Source: Neobacillus cucumis (GTDB taxonomy: Bacteria; Bacillota; Bacilli; Bacillales_B; DSM-18226). From it: DNA of 61,234 nt. The stretch covers positions 1 to 61,234 of the forward strand of contig NZ_JAEHGC010000022.1 in NCBI RefSeq assembly GCF_016107705.1. Direction: 5' to 3'. The position numbers were made by a program, and so were the translations under genes. The notes under the pieces were generated by a model. That model did no database searches and was not told the DNA's origin. It was given only the letters and a program-made list of their open reading frames with translations. Shown in pieces: positions 1-8,159 of the stretch (positions are counted from its first letter, which is position 1; every line of letters begins with the position of its first letter).

Positions 1-85
1 CAAGCTCCTAATGATTCGCTCGACTTGCATGTATTAGGCACGCCGCCAGCGTTCGTCCTGAGCCAGGATCAAACTCTCCAAGAAA
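1..85 (-). rRNA. 16S ribosomal RNA, 5' end (partial)
   Basis: Read on the minus strand this contains the universal bacterial 16S start, AGAGTTTGATCCTGGCTCAG, followed by the conserved GACGAACGCTGGCGGCGTGC helix and TACATGCAAGTCGAGCG. The mature 5' end is placed about six bases before GGAGAG by analogy with Bacillus and is uncertain by a few bases. The window edge cuts the gene in the V1 region, so only the first ~85 nt are present. It is the first gene of an rRNA operon transcribed off the left edge. Confidence 0.97.
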
Positions 86-113
86 GTTGATTTAGCTCAT
101 TTGTTACATTGGC

Positions 114-134
114 TTCATTTCGAAAAGAAATGAA
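114..134 (-). other. rRNA leader hairpin
   Basis: A perfect 8-bp inverted repeat (TTCATTTC / GAAATGAA, 5-nt loop) lies in the pre-16S leader, about 30 nt before the mature 16S end. It is probably part of the precursor fold around 16S; no run of U follows, so it is not a terminator. Confidence 0.5.
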
Positions 135-161
135 TATTATTGTTTGTTGACGTTTTTTGTT

Positions 162-180
162 TGTTTAGTTTTCAAAGATC
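162..180 (-). promoter_or_regulatory. rrn leader boxA-like antitermination site
   Basis: The minus strand reads GATCTTTGAAAACTAAACAA, the conserved boxA-type element in Bacillus rRNA leaders. It lies downstream of both promoters and upstream of 16S, as expected for Nus-factor-dependent antitermination. The match is from memory of Bacillus rrn leaders. Confidence 0.7.
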
Positions 181-211
181 AATTTCTCAATCGCTCAAAA
201 GCGACTTTTTA

Positions 212-240
212 AATATATCATCTACAGGACGTAGTGTCAA
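212..240 (-). promoter_or_regulatory. rrn promoter P2 (sigma-A)
   Basis: The minus strand has TTGACA (235-240), a 17-nt spacer and TATATT (212-217). It is the promoter closer to 16S of a tandem pair whose two members share exactly the same hexamers and spacing, the usual Bacillus rrn layout. Confidence 0.85.
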
Positions 241-283
241 CAATTTTTCCAAATTGTTTTTTACGTCAGCAGCGACGTTTATT

Positions 284-312
284 AATATAACAGGATTATA
301 AATATATGTCAA
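284..312 (-). promoter_or_regulatory. rrn promoter P1 (sigma-A)
   Basis: The minus strand has TTGACA (307-312), a 17-nt spacer and TATATT (284-289), 72 bp upstream of P2. A second, overlapping possibility (TTGATA, 18 nt, TATAAT at 295-324) could also act. The -35 lies only 30 bp past the stop of the small upstream gene, with no terminator between. Confidence 0.8.
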
Positions 313-341
313 CAATTCTATCAAAAAAAGTTCACGAAAAT

Positions 342-572
342 CTATCCTTTCATTCTCCCTCTTTTATCTTTCCTCATATATTTTAAACATTCATTTGGTG
401 AAGCAACCCGTCTAAATAAAGTAAATAATACTTTATAACGCTCCTCCATTGCTCTTTTCACAATATGATCAATACGGTCATCCCTTAAATCAAAGAGGAT
501 TTCATCCATTTCCCGCTTAATTAAATATTCCATTTCTTTCACTTCTTTTTCATTAATTAGTATTCCTAGCAT
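342..572 (-). CDS. small charged hypothetical protein (76 aa)
   Basis: I do not recognise a named family. The protein is about 76 aa, rich in Lys, Arg and Glu, and predicted mostly helical (EMEYLIKREMDEILFDLRDD, then VKRAMEERYKVLFTLFRR), with no signal peptide or membrane segment. The reading frame extends upstream to 626, but the ATG at 572 has a good ribosome site (GGAGG, 9 nt spacing), so I start there. It is divergent from pdaB and reads directly toward the rRNA promoters without a visible terminator. The charged helices suggest a protein or RNA binding role, but that is only a guess. Confidence 0.6.
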   Translation of the reverse strand: MLGILINEKEVKEMEYLIKREMDEILFDLRDDRIDHIVKRAMEERYKVLFTLFRRVASPNECLKYMRKDKRGRMKG

Positions 573-646
573 CCAATAACCTCCAATGAAGTTTCTAGTT
601 CTAGTAGTCTTTTCCAAATAATTCAATTTTATAATAAAAATCTTTA

Positions 647-676
647 TTCATATTATTAAAAAAGCAGGCATAAGTT
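647..676 (+). promoter_or_regulatory. possible sigma-E-type promoter of pdaB
   Basis: TTCATATT, a 14-nt gap and CATAAGTT resemble the sigma-E pattern (kTCATATT, 13-14 nt, CATACAnT). It ends 33 bp before the pdaB start, which suits mother-cell expression. The -10 has two mismatches, so this is a prediction only. Confidence 0.4.
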
Positions 677-709
677 GAGACAAGGATGGCAATGGACGAG
701 GTGGTTAGG

Positions 710-1462
710 ATGAATTTCTTTTATGTATTAAATGGTAAGTCACTTAAAAACATTTCTCTAATCTTAATTGCTGCATTTTTTACAGCCTGGTTCCTTTATA
801 TGCAGAATCTTGCCCAAATACCTGTTTTTTCAACTAAGGATGGACCGAAGGCCATTTATCGCGGCGAAAAAGACCTTGCTTTATCTTTTAATATTGGTTG
901 GGGAGATGAAAAAGCAGAACCGATTTTAAACACACTAAAAAAAGAGGGGGTAAAATCAGCAACATTCTTTTTAGCTGGTTCATGGGCTGAACGGCACCCT
1001 GATCTAGTCACTCGAATTGTAAAAGAGGGTTATGAAATTGGCATCCTAGGATATGCCTATGAGGATTATAAAAGTTTGGAGGATGCTAAAATTCGCAGGG
1101 ATATCTCTAAAGCCCAGGAGGTTTTTACAAAATTAAATGTAAAAAATATCAAGCTGCTACGTGCTCCCACTGGTCATTTTGATGAAAGAACCTTAAAAAT
1201 TGCAGAACGGTATGGATATACCGTTGTCCATTGGAGTGTGGATTCACAAGATTGGACGAATCCTGGTAGAAAGACCATTATCGCTAATGTTGAAAAGGCA
1301 AAAAAGGGAGATATTGTTCTCTTACATGCTTCTGATTCAGCCAAGCAAACCAATAAAGCATTGCCGGCGATTATTGAGGAAATTCATCATAAAGGCTTGA
1401 AACTGGTTTCCGTTTCTGAAATGATTGCCAATGGTCATGTCCGATCGAAAGAAATAAAATAA
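710..1462 (+). CDS. pdaB: polysaccharide deacetylase family sporulation protein PdaB
   Basis: A 250-aa protein with an N-terminal signal anchor (residues ~15-31) and a NodB/CE4 fold, needed in Bacillus for maintaining spores. I start at ATG 710 behind GAGGTGG; an upstream ATG at 686 lacks support. CE4 motifs can be followed: SFNIGWGD (59-66), RAPTGHF (151-157), DSQDW (178-182) and LLH (204-206). The catalytic first motif has Asn61 where active enzymes have Asp, and the two metal-binding His of the GSHGYRH-type motif are replaced by Leu113 and Tyr117. The protein therefore probably does not bind metal in the standard way. It is divergent from the small gene to its left and convergent with kbaA. 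Confidence 0.93.
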   Translation: MNFFYVLNGKSLKNISLILIAAFFTAWFLYMQNLAQIPVFSTKDGPKAIYRGEKDLALSFNIGWGDEKAEPILNTLKKEGVKSATFFLAGSWAERHPDLVTRIVKEGYEIGILGYAYEDYKSLEDAKIRRDISKAQEVFTKLNVKNIKLLRAPTGHFDERTLKIAERYGYTVVHWSVDSQDWTNPGRKTIIANVEKAKKGDIVLLHASDSAKQTNKALPAIIEEIHHKGLKLVSVSEMIANGHVRSKEIK

Positions 1463-1499
1463 ACTGATATAAAACTGTAAACCGATCCGTTTTTGGGTG

Positions 1500-1525
1500 G
1501 ATTCTTATTAAACGACATAAGAATC
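1500..1525. other. 9-bp perfect inverted repeat after pdaB
   Basis: GATTCTTAT and ATAAGAATC flank an 8-nt loop 38 bp after the pdaB stop. No T-run follows, so it is a poor intrinsic terminator; it may protect the 3' end of the pdaB mRNA. Confidence 0.35.
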
Positions 1526-1584
1526 TATCAAGACTATTTCCTCTATTTTATCGAAGGGATTTGGTCTTCATCATTCTTATAAAG

Positions 1585-1623
1585 AAAAACCGCCCCTGCT
1601 AATGTTTAAAGGGACGGTTTTTT
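1585..1623. terminator. bidirectional terminator between pdaB and kbaA
   Basis: AAAACCGCCCCT pairs with AGGGACGGTTTT (one mismatch), with T-runs on both strands. It serves the convergent genes pdaB and kbaA and overlaps the last codons of kbaA. Confidence 0.75.
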
Positions 1624-2292
1624 ATTGGTTTTATTTTTTACCGCTTTATTGCTGCTCCCAGCCGCCGTGCTCTTACGCTTTTGTCTTTCCTGTTCTGAAC
1701 GTTCATTTAACTTATGTAGGATTAGCAATTGATAGGCATTACAGGCCAGAAGGCCAAAAACCATAAGGTAAACCCAGCTTCTTTCATTAACCCGTAGAAC
1801 TGGAACCCACTCGACAACTGTTACAACCACCATAAAAAAGAGCGCGGGTATAAAAGCACTAAAGTTTGTTTGTTTACTTTTAAACCAAGCTGCAGCCCCG
1901 CCAACCACTAAAGGAATTAATGCAACCCCTATATAGGGCATCACAGACTCTCCAGGCTTGGCAAATGCTTCATAACGCATATAAACCAAATCAAATAAGC
2001 AAAATAATATGAGGACGGATTGAACGCCATTCCAAAGGGTTGCAGACTTAAAAATACCTAATCCGAACCGATGAATCGTTAAATAAGCAAAAAAGCCCAT
2101 TTGACTAATAACACTAAAAAGGAATCCCATCACAATTAACCAAATCGTCGTTGATAATATATCAATTAGTTTAAATTCAGTAAAATACTGCTGAAATTCA
2201 CTCCAGCGAACAATAAAACCCACAATAGCTGTTGTGAGCCCGCCTACTAATAATGTGGTCAAAAATAGTTTTACCCAATTGCGGCTCGTCAC
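1606..2292 (-). CDS. kbaA: KinB-signalling pathway activation protein KbaA
   Basis: A 228-aa polytopic membrane protein with about six hydrophobic segments and a basic, Lys/Asn-rich cytoplasmic tail (residues ~197-228). In B. subtilis KbaA is needed for the KinB branch of the sporulation phosphorelay. Identity rests on overall sequence recognition and the conserved place between pdaB and gerD. Translation starts at GTG 2292 behind GGAGG with 8 nt spacing. It is convergent with pdaB and shares its terminator. Confidence 0.92.
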   Translation of the reverse strand: MTSRNWVKLFLTTLLVGGLTTAIVGFIVRWSEFQQYFTEFKLIDILSTTIWLIVMGFLFSVISQMGFFAYLTIHRFGLGIFKSATLWNGVQSVLILFCLFDLVYMRYEAFAKPGESVMPYIGVALIPLVVGGAAAWFKSKQTNFSAFIPALFFMVVVTVVEWVPVLRVNERSWVYLMVFGLLACNAYQLLILHKLNERSEQERQKRKSTAAGSSNKAVKNKTNKKPSL

Positions 2293-2376
2293 ACTTTAAA
2301 CCTCCAAAATATAAAATGCATTCCTAATGATTGTACCAATCCAAATTTGAAAAATCCATATTTTAAAATCCTTTAC

Positions 2377-2406
2377 GAATAATCTTTCATGATTTTCTTC
2401 ATCCTA
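2377..2406 (+). promoter_or_regulatory. sigma-G-type promoter of gerD
   Basis: GAATA (2377-2381), an 18-nt spacer and CATCCTA (2400-2406) fit the sigma-G pattern (gHATR, 18 nt, CATnHTA) with one -10 mismatch. The gerD ATG follows 37 bp on. GerD is a forespore gene in B. subtilis, which agrees. Confidence 0.6.
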
Positions 2407-2442
2407 AAATTAAGGATTCTTATGCGAAAGGAGCTTTTCAAA

Positions 2443-3069
2443 ATGAAAGCGAAAAGTATGCTGCTCCTCCTACCCATCATGATGTTGTTAACTAGCTGCG
2501 CATCCAATGAATCCAGCAGCGGAGGACAAATTGATTATGAGCAAACCAAAAAAATGGTTGTTGATATTCTTAAAACGGATGATGGTAAGAAGGCAATTCA
2601 AGATGTAATGTCCGATGACAGTATGAAGGAAAAACTTGTAATGGACCAAAAAATGGTTTCACAAACGATTCAACAAACCCTTACATCCGATAAAGCTACA
2701 ACCTTTTGGAAAAAAACTTTCAATGATCCAAAATTTGCTCAAGGCGTTGCCAAAAACATGAGATCCGAAAACGAAAAGCTGTTAAAGGATTTAATGAATG
2801 ACCCTCAATATAGAGGTATGATGATTCAAGTTTTTAAAGAGCCTGAAATTCAAAAGGAATTAGCGGATGCATTAAAAAGTAAGGAATACCGGGAGCATCT
2901 TCAAAAGGTAATTGCTGAAACCATTGAAAGCCCGTTATTTAAAGTAAAAATGCAAGAGCTCCTGCTTAAAGCGGCCGAAGATGTAAAAGCGAATGCAAGC
3001 AGCAGTAAAGGTAGCGGCGGTCAATCAAGTGGGGGACAAAGCGGTTCCGATAACAGCAGCGGAGCCTAA
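2443..3069 (+). CDS. gerD: spore germination lipoprotein GerD
   Basis: A 208-aa lipoprotein that in Bacillus clusters germinant receptors in the spore inner membrane. A signal peptide ends in a lipobox (LLTSC, Cys ~17), followed by a helical body with repeated PxxxxxL/K segments and a low-complexity Ser/Gly tail (last ~25 residues). The frame is open upstream to 2389, but ATG 2443 has AAAGGAG at 9 nt and gives a proper signal peptide. It is transcribed alone on the plus strand between minus-strand kbaA and salA, with a sigma-G-type promoter upstream and a strong hairpin after its stop. Confidence 0.95.
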   Translation: MKAKSMLLLLPIMMLLTSCASNESSSGGQIDYEQTKKMVVDILKTDDGKKAIQDVMSDDSMKEKLVMDQKMVSQTIQQTLTSDKATTFWKKTFNDPKFAQGVAKNMRSENEKLLKDLMNDPQYRGMMIQVFKEPEIQKELADALKSKEYREHLQKVIAETIESPLFKVKMQELLLKAAEDVKANASSSKGSGGQSSGGQSGSDNSSGA

Positions 3070-3086
3070 TAATCCTATTCATTCAA

Positions 3087-3114
3087 AAGCCTCTTCCTGA
3101 TTAGGAAGAGGCTT
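3087..3114. terminator. bidirectional terminator between gerD and salA
   Basis: A perfect 12-bp stem AAGCCTCTTCCT / AGGAAGAGGCTT with a 4-nt loop lies between the convergent stops of gerD and salA. T residues follow on the minus strand; on the plus strand the U-tract is weak. Confidence 0.85.
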
Positions 3115-3120
3115 CATTTA

Positions 3121-4176
3121 TTACTTTTTTAAAAGGCTTGTCATTTTTTCAGCAATTTCTAGATAGATTTTTCCGATTGGATGGTCTTCCTGATAAACAG
3201 ATGGTGCAAAATCTTCGTCATTCCAATCAGGCTGGTTTAGCGGCAGGCGGCCAAGCACCTCGGTATTTAACTCTTCGGCTAATTTATCCCCGCCGCCGCG
3301 GCCAAATACATATTCCTTTTCACCTGTCAGCTTACTTTCAAAATAAGCCATATTCTCGATAACACCAAGGATTTCATGTTCCGTACGAACAGCCATTGCG
3401 CCGGCACGGGCTGCTACAAAGGCAGCCGTTGGATGTGGTGTCGTAACAATAATTTCCTTACATGCAGGAAGCATCGTGTGAACATCCAATGCAACATCCC
3501 CTGTTCCTGGAGGCAAGTCTAATAATAAATAATCTACTTCGCCCCATTCTACCTCATTGAAGAAGCTATTCAGCATTTTTCCAAGCATAGGTCCACGCCA
3601 AATGATTGGTGCATTATCTTCGACAAAAAAGCCCATTGAAATGACTTGAACTCCGAAACGTTCAACCGGTATAATTTTTTCCCCTCTAACTACAGGACGC
3701 TTTGTGATCCCCATCATATCAGGTACACTAAAACCGTAGATATCGGCATCAATCAGACCTACCTTTTTACCTAGACGGGCTAGGGCTACAGCAAGGTTTA
3801 CAGATACTGTTGATTTACCTACGCCGCCTTTACCGGAAGCAATCGCGATAAAAGTTGTATTTTTAGAAGATAATAAACCTTTATCCTCCGTTCCCTCCAC
3901 CGCATGACGATTGGCAGCAAGTACCTCTTCGGAAAGCTCGCCAAAGCGGATCCCTACTGTAGCTGCACCTGCTTCTTTTAATACATTTACAATTTGCGTT
4001 TGCAATTGTAATTGTTCGGCAGTACCAGTTTTGGCAATGTCTACTTTTACACTGACATGATTTTTTTCTTCTTTAATTTTTATTTCCTCAATTGCATTTA
4101 GCTCTGCTAATGTTTTATGTAAAAATGGCTCCTTTAAGCTGCCTACAATTTCACGGATTTTCGCTTCTGTTAGCAT
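3121..4176 (-). CDS. salA: Mrp/NBP35 family P-loop ATPase SalA
   Basis: A 351-aa protein with an N-terminal MIP18/DUF59 domain (~1-90) and a Mrp ATPase domain with a deviant Walker A, GKGGVGKST (~115). Mrp proteins are Fe-S cluster carriers; in B. subtilis SalA also represses scoC and so raises exoprotease production. I start at ATG 4176 (GAGGTG, 9 nt spacing); the open frame upstream to 4257 has no comparable site. I do not see a C-terminal CxxC of the type found in NBP35 scaffolds. It follows cwlD in the same direction, separated by a hairpin. Confidence 0.94.
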   Translation of the reverse strand: MLTEAKIREIVGSLKEPFLHKTLAELNAIEEIKIKEEKNHVSVKVDIAKTGTAEQLQLQTQIVNVLKEAGAATVGIRFGELSEEVLAANRHAVEGTEDKGLLSSKNTTFIAIASGKGGVGKSTVSVNLAVALARLGKKVGLIDADIYGFSVPDMMGITKRPVVRGEKIIPVERFGVQVISMGFFVEDNAPIIWRGPMLGKMLNSFFNEVEWGEVDYLLLDLPPGTGDVALDVHTMLPACKEIIVTTPHPTAAFVAARAGAMAVRTEHEILGVIENMAYFESKLTGEKEYVFGRGGGDKLAEELNTEVLGRLPLNQPDWNDEDFAPSVYQEDHPIGKIYLEIAEKMTSLLKK

Positions 4177-4291
4177 GTATACAAACACCTCACAATTGAA
4201 TTCGTTTCCAAAATCAAGTATACCATAACTCTCAATAAAAACAGTTAACTGAATCACACGTAAACCCTATACCAATAATAGAAAGTCAAAG

Positions 4292-4315
4292 AAGATGAGC
4301 TTTAGAGCCCATCTT
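4292..4315 (-). terminator. probable terminator of cwlD
   Basis: The minus strand can form AAGATGGGC / GCTCATCTT (9 bp with one G-U), followed by CTTTGACTTTC. The stem is good but the U-tract imperfect. Confidence 0.55.
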
Positions 4316-4317
4316 CC

Positions 4318-5073
4318 TTAATCTGTTTCTTTTAATTCCTTTTCATTCGTAAAATAGCGGATGATTCCTTTATAAATGGAAGCAGCCACTTTTTCCTGAT
4401 AGGAATCGGTTTGGAGATTTGCCTTTTCAGCCGGATTGGATAAAAAGCCTACCTCGACCAAAACGCCGGGTTTCTTTGCATTTTTTAAAATATAGACATG
4501 ACTTAAAGGCTTTGCCTTACGATTTGTATTTTCTAAATTCCGTCTTAACTCATCTTGAATAAATTTTGCTGCTTTTGCATTTTCGGTATAATGGGGGGAA
4601 TAAAAGGTTTGAGCCCCGCTCCATCTAGCAGATGGGATGGCATTTAAATGAATACTGACAAAAAGGTCATTATCAGAGCTATTAATCATTTTCAACCTTT
4701 GCTTCAAATCTTCTACCTTTCTTCTGCTATAACCTTTTGTTGTAGGATCTGCCAGGTCCTCATCGATTTCCCTTGTCATCATCACCAGGGCACCATGCTG
4801 CTGGAGGAAATCTCTGACCTTAAAGGAAATGTCTAAGGCGATATCCTTTTCTAAGGTTTTCCCTTCACCGGCACCACCGTCAGGCCCGCCATGACCCGGG
4901 TCAATGAGAATGATTTTTCCCGATAAAGGCAAATTCCATGATTTCCATGATTTATCCTCCATAAAATCATGCTGTAAAATCAGGAACAATAAAAGTAAAC
5001 CCACAGAGAACCCTATAATTTTCAATCTTCTCTTCAGCAACCAAATCATTCCTTCCCGCTCGTCCATGTTCAT
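4318..5073 (-). CDS. cwlD: N-acetylmuramoyl-L-alanine amidase CwlD
   Basis: Zn-dependent Amidase_3 enzyme that, with PdaA, makes muramic-delta-lactam in spore cortex, the mark recognised by germination hydrolases. A membrane anchor (residues ~18-32) is followed by the catalytic domain: DPGHGG (first Zn His), SIHLNA (second His) and EVGFLSN (catalytic Glu). The frame allows starts at 5073, 5067 and 5049; none has an ideal ribosome site, and ATG 5049 (MIWLLKRR, preceded by GGGAAGGA) matches the family length best. It lies between ybaK and salA as in B. subtilis. Confidence 0.94.
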   Translation of the reverse strand: MNMDEREGMIWLLKRRLKIIGFSVGLLLLFLILQHDFMEDKSWKSWNLPLSGKIILIDPGHGGPDGGAGEGKTLEKDIALDISFKVRDFLQQHGALVMMTREIDEDLADPTTKGYSRRKVEDLKQRLKMINSSDNDLFVSIHLNAIPSARWSGAQTFYSPHYTENAKAAKFIQDELRRNLENTNRKAKPLSHVYILKNAKKPGVLVEVGFLSNPAEKANLQTDSYQEKVAASIYKGIIRYFTNEKELKETD

Positions 5074-5118
5074 TTAAATATATGGGACAAGGGGGAATTT
5101 TAGAACTAATGGAATAAC

Positions 5119-5562
5119 CTAGTGAAGCCTTAGCTTATGCCGTCTTTCTCCTTTTTGATATCCATCGAGCCACCAGACGTGGATGTATTGTTCACAGAGA
5201 TAGTATAGGGATTCACTCATTGTCCCTTCTTCTCCATTACCCCAATAAAGTAAAAAATTGAATAGGGTATCAATTAAATGTTTTTCTTCTTTATAGCAGC
5301 GTTTTTTTACTTCATCGATATCTTCACCATAATAACCGAATTTGCTAAACTTCGCCCCTAATAGATAAGCTTCAAGTGCAACATCGTAGCAGGCTTCCTC
5401 AACACCAGCATGCATCACAAAGCTTGATGTAATTCTTGATGAGCCAAAATAGTGCTGGACCCGCTCTTTTAATGTTTTTATCGATAAGTCCTTTAAGACT
5501 GACCGCTCATATTTAATTTGTTTTTCCCGTTTTTTTTCTTTAAAGGTTGTAATAACAGTCAC
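5119..5562 (-). CDS. ybaK: DUF2521 family protein YbaK
   Basis: A 147-aa soluble protein of unknown function, conserved next to cwlD in spore formers. The first possible codon is GTG 5571, but the ribosome site AAGAGGTG overlaps it; GTG 5562 lies at correct spacing and gives the usual family length. The Shine-Dalgarno sits beside an inverted repeat (CTTAGGA / TCCTAAG, 18-nt loop) that could affect its access. The protein has many aromatic and acidic residues (YYGEDIDEVKKRCYKEEKH) and no signal peptide. No catalytic motif is apparent. Confidence 0.88.
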   Translation of the reverse strand: MTVITTFKEKKREKQIKYERSVLKDLSIKTLKERVQHYFGSSRITSSFVMHAGVEEACYDVALEAYLLGAKFSKFGYYGEDIDEVKKRCYKEEKHLIDTLFNFLLYWGNGEEGTMSESLYYLCEQYIHVWWLDGYQKGERRHKLRLH

Positions 5563-5641
5563 AGTTTTCACCTCTTAGGACTATTCTTCATCCCATAATC
5601 CTAAGAAATGCAAAATTTCGATTGCCAATTTTATGGTTAAA

Positions 5642-5667
5642 AAAATCCAACCATTTGGCTGGATTTT
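5642..5667 (-). terminator. terminator of the MFS-M20 operon
   Basis: The minus strand forms AAAATCCAGCC / GGTTGGATTTT (11 bp, one G-U, loop AAAT) followed by further T. It lies just after the M20 amidohydrolase stop. Confidence 0.8.
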
Positions 5668-5672
5668 TAAAA

Positions 5673-6857
5673 TTAATGGTTCTTTAACCAGTTGATAGCG
5701 CTGTTCACGACAACGGCTACTCCTAACGGAATAACTCCCTCGTCTAAGATGAGATTTGGGTTATGAAGTGGATAGTTTTTATCTCCTAAGCCATTGGCGC
5801 CCGCCCACATAAACATGGTTGGTACAAGGTTACTGATATAAGAAAAATCTTCTGTGCCCGCTAACGGTTCCTCATTTACCTCGAGATTTTCTTCCCCAAT
5901 CACTTCTATCACATAAGGGGCCATTTGCTTGCATAATTCTTCATTATTAAATAAAGCCGGTGTTGAGATGGTTTCAAGTTCATAGGTTCCACGCATCATT
6001 TTTACAGTGGCATCAATGATTTCCTGCACTCTTTTAAAAATATGGTCGCGGACCTCCGGTTTAAAGGACCGTAAAATTGCATCAAGATGGGCATTGTCAG
6101 GAATAATATTCGCTGCGGTCCCACCACCCATTTTACCAATAACGAGAACTGCTCTTTCCGATGGACCGATTTCTTTCCCAACCAATGTATTTAATTGATT
6201 GTAGACAGCATTAATGATCATCAAAGGGTCGATTGCTTTTTGTGGTTCGGAGCTATGCCCGCCTTTTCCTTGTACTTTAAGGAAGAAACCATCTAATGAT
6301 GAGGCCGCAATCCCAGTTTTATAACCAAACTTTCCTACTTCCAAGGATGGATCAACATGAAGGGCGAGTGCCGCATCCACTTTTGGATTTTCTAATAAAC
6401 CATTCGCAACCATGTCCTTCGCACCTGCACCAATTTCCTCAGCCGGCTGGAACATGATTTTAACGGTTCCGTTAATATCTTGTTCTTTTTCCTTTAATAG
6501 CTTGGCCGCACCCAGCATAAAAGTCGTGTGGATATCATGACCACATGCATGCATATAATCATTGGCCGACTTAAATGGTAAATCTGTATTTTCAGCCATT
6601 GGCAAAGCATCCATGTCACCTCGTAATAAAAGCGTTCTTCCGTTGCCGTTACCAATCGTAACTACTAAACCAGCTTTTCCAACCCTTTTAGGCTCTAGCC
6701 CCATATTTTTCAATGCTTCTTCAACGTACGCAACTGTATTTGGCAAATCAAAGCCTATTTCAGGATTTTGGTGGAGATGTCTCCGGTGTTTGATTAGTTC
6801 ATCCTTAATATCTTCTGCTTTTGATAAAGTTTGATTGTTTATAACGGTACTGCTCAT
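5673..6857 (-). CDS. M20 family metallo-amidohydrolase (N-acyl-amino-acid type)
   Basis: A 394-aa enzyme of the M20D aminoacylase/amidohydrolase group, expected to hydrolyse an N-acyl amino acid or related amide using two metals. Motifs: HLHQNPEIGFD (~27-37), GDMDALPM (~80), MHACGHDIHTTF with the metal Cys/His ligands (~102-113) and QPAEEIGAGAKDM (~137) with the catalytic Glu pair; a dimerisation domain with GKGGHSSEPQ follows. The substrate cannot be read from sequence. The start has GGGAGG at good spacing. It lies 36 bp after the MFS gene and is almost certainly cotranscribed, so the transporter may bring in its substrate. This pair is not part of the conserved ybaK-rpsI neighbourhood. Confidence 0.9.
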   Translation of the reverse strand: MSSTVINNQTLSKAEDIKDELIKHRRHLHQNPEIGFDLPNTVAYVEEALKNMGLEPKRVGKAGLVVTIGNGNGRTLLLRGDMDALPMAENTDLPFKSANDYMHACGHDIHTTFMLGAAKLLKEKEQDINGTVKIMFQPAEEIGAGAKDMVANGLLENPKVDAALALHVDPSLEVGKFGYKTGIAASSLDGFFLKVQGKGGHSSEPQKAIDPLMIINAVYNQLNTLVGKEIGPSERAVLVIGKMGGGTAANIIPDNAHLDAILRSFKPEVRDHIFKRVQEIIDATVKMMRGTYELETISTPALFNNEELCKQMAPYVIEVIGEENLEVNEEPLAGTEDFSYISNLVPTMFMWAGANGLGDKNYPLHNPNLILDEGVIPLGVAVVVNSAINWLKNH

Positions 6858-6893
6858 AAAAAATCCTCCCTGTCCTTCGATTAAATCTAAAAT

Positions 6894-8159
6894 TTACACG
6901 GCTTCTTTATTTGGAACTTCAATGGCTAAACTAAACTTTGGTTTTGTTTTGCTGGCAATAAAGAATAATAAAAATTGCACAATAGAAAGAATAACTAAAA
7001 CATTAAGAAGCAATCCATAGGAATGATTGATATTATAAAGTGCACCTGAAGCGATTGGAGTAATCGCTACACCTAATGAAATAAAAATCGAAACAACACC
7101 ATATTTGGCACCATAGTCTTTTTCACCGTAAAGTGCTCCTGTAAGATAAGCAGGAGTAACGGTAATAGCTGTTGATCCGATTCCAGAAAATATCGTAAAA
7201 AGTATTGCTAGTGAAGTAATATTTCCTTTCATAAGAAATAGGAAACTGACCAAACTTCCTGCAGAAATAATCAATAAAGTTGTAATTAATCCAAGTCTGT
7301 CAAATAATCTTCCTACTAATAACTTACCGACAATAACCATTGCAGAACCTAAGGATAATATCAATGCAGCAGTTTTAGCTGATGTACCAATTTCAGCAAA
7401 ATATGGGGCAAGATTGATTAGCATCGAATTAACGACGACTCCGCCAACAATGATTGCTAAACAGAGAGCCCAAAATGAAATAGACTTAAACGTTTGTCCT
7501 TGAGTAGTACCTGCTAATACTTTATTTTGTGGAATATTTGAAGTCTTCGCTTCACCTAGTGGTGTCAAACCTTTATCAGCGGGATGTAGTCTGATTACAA
7601 ATACTGCAAACGGAATTAATAAAACAGCAATTAAAATTCCGATAACAAGATAGGCTGATCTCCAGCCATAAGCCGTAATGAGCCAGTTCGTCAACGGACT
7701 AAGAATTACACCGCCGAAACCACTTCCAGATAAAGCAATACCTAAACATAAACCGCGTTTTTCATTAAACCAATTTGTGATTAGAACAGATGCAGGAATC
7801 ATGGCACCTCCTGCCAAACCTGCTCCCATTAGGATGGCAAATAAATAGAAATGAATAAGTTTAGTGGAAAAAGAAAAACCAATAAATGCACAAGCTGAAA
7901 TTAAAATAAATAATGTTAAATAGGCTCTTACATCCATCTTTTTCATTAGTTTACCCGCAAGAGGACCTACAACCATAGCAGCTAAGGCCATTACGGTAAA
8001 ATACAACATAAACTGAGAGGCACTAAATCCGAGTTCTTTTGTAACAGGTAGGATAAATAATGAAACCAGGTTTGCAATTGGAGCATAAATAAAAGTCATA
8101 ATCATAAAGGCAGCTACTACAATCCACCACCCGTAAAAAATTCCGCCCTTTTTTTCCAT
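6894..8159 (-). CDS. MFS transporter, OFA (oxalate/formate antiporter)-like
   Basis: A 12-helix major facilitator of about 421 aa. The N-terminal YGWWIVVAAF and the cytoplasmic-loop motif GPLAGKLMKKMD are typical of the OFA branch, which moves small carboxylates in exchange or with protons; the actual substrate is unknown. Possible starts are TTG 8171, ATG 8168 and ATG 8159; AAAGGA lies 3 nt before the second and 12 nt before the third, so the start is uncertain by a few residues. It precedes the M20 amidohydrolase in one operon, suggesting import of an N-acyl or amide-linked acid. A CcpA-like site lies ~165 bp upstream. Confidence 0.88.
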   Translation of the reverse strand: MEKKGGIFYGWWIVVAAFMIMTFIYAPIANLVSLFILPVTKELGFSASQFMLYFTVMALAAMVVGPLAGKLMKKMDVRAYLTLFILISACAFIGFSFSTKLIHFYLFAILMGAGLAGGAMIPASVLITNWFNEKRGLCLGIALSGSGFGGVILSPLTNWLITAYGWRSAYLVIGILIAVLLIPFAVFVIRLHPADKGLTPLGEAKTSNIPQNKVLAGTTQGQTFKSISFWALCLAIIVGGVVVNSMLINLAPYFAEIGTSAKTAALILSLGSAMVIVGKLLVGRLFDRLGLITTLLIISAGSLVSFLFLMKGNITSLAILFTIFSGIGSTAITVTPAYLTGALYGEKDYGAKYGVVSIFISLGVAITPIASGALYNINHSYGLLLNVLVILSIVQFLLFFIASKTKPKFSLAIEVPNKEAV

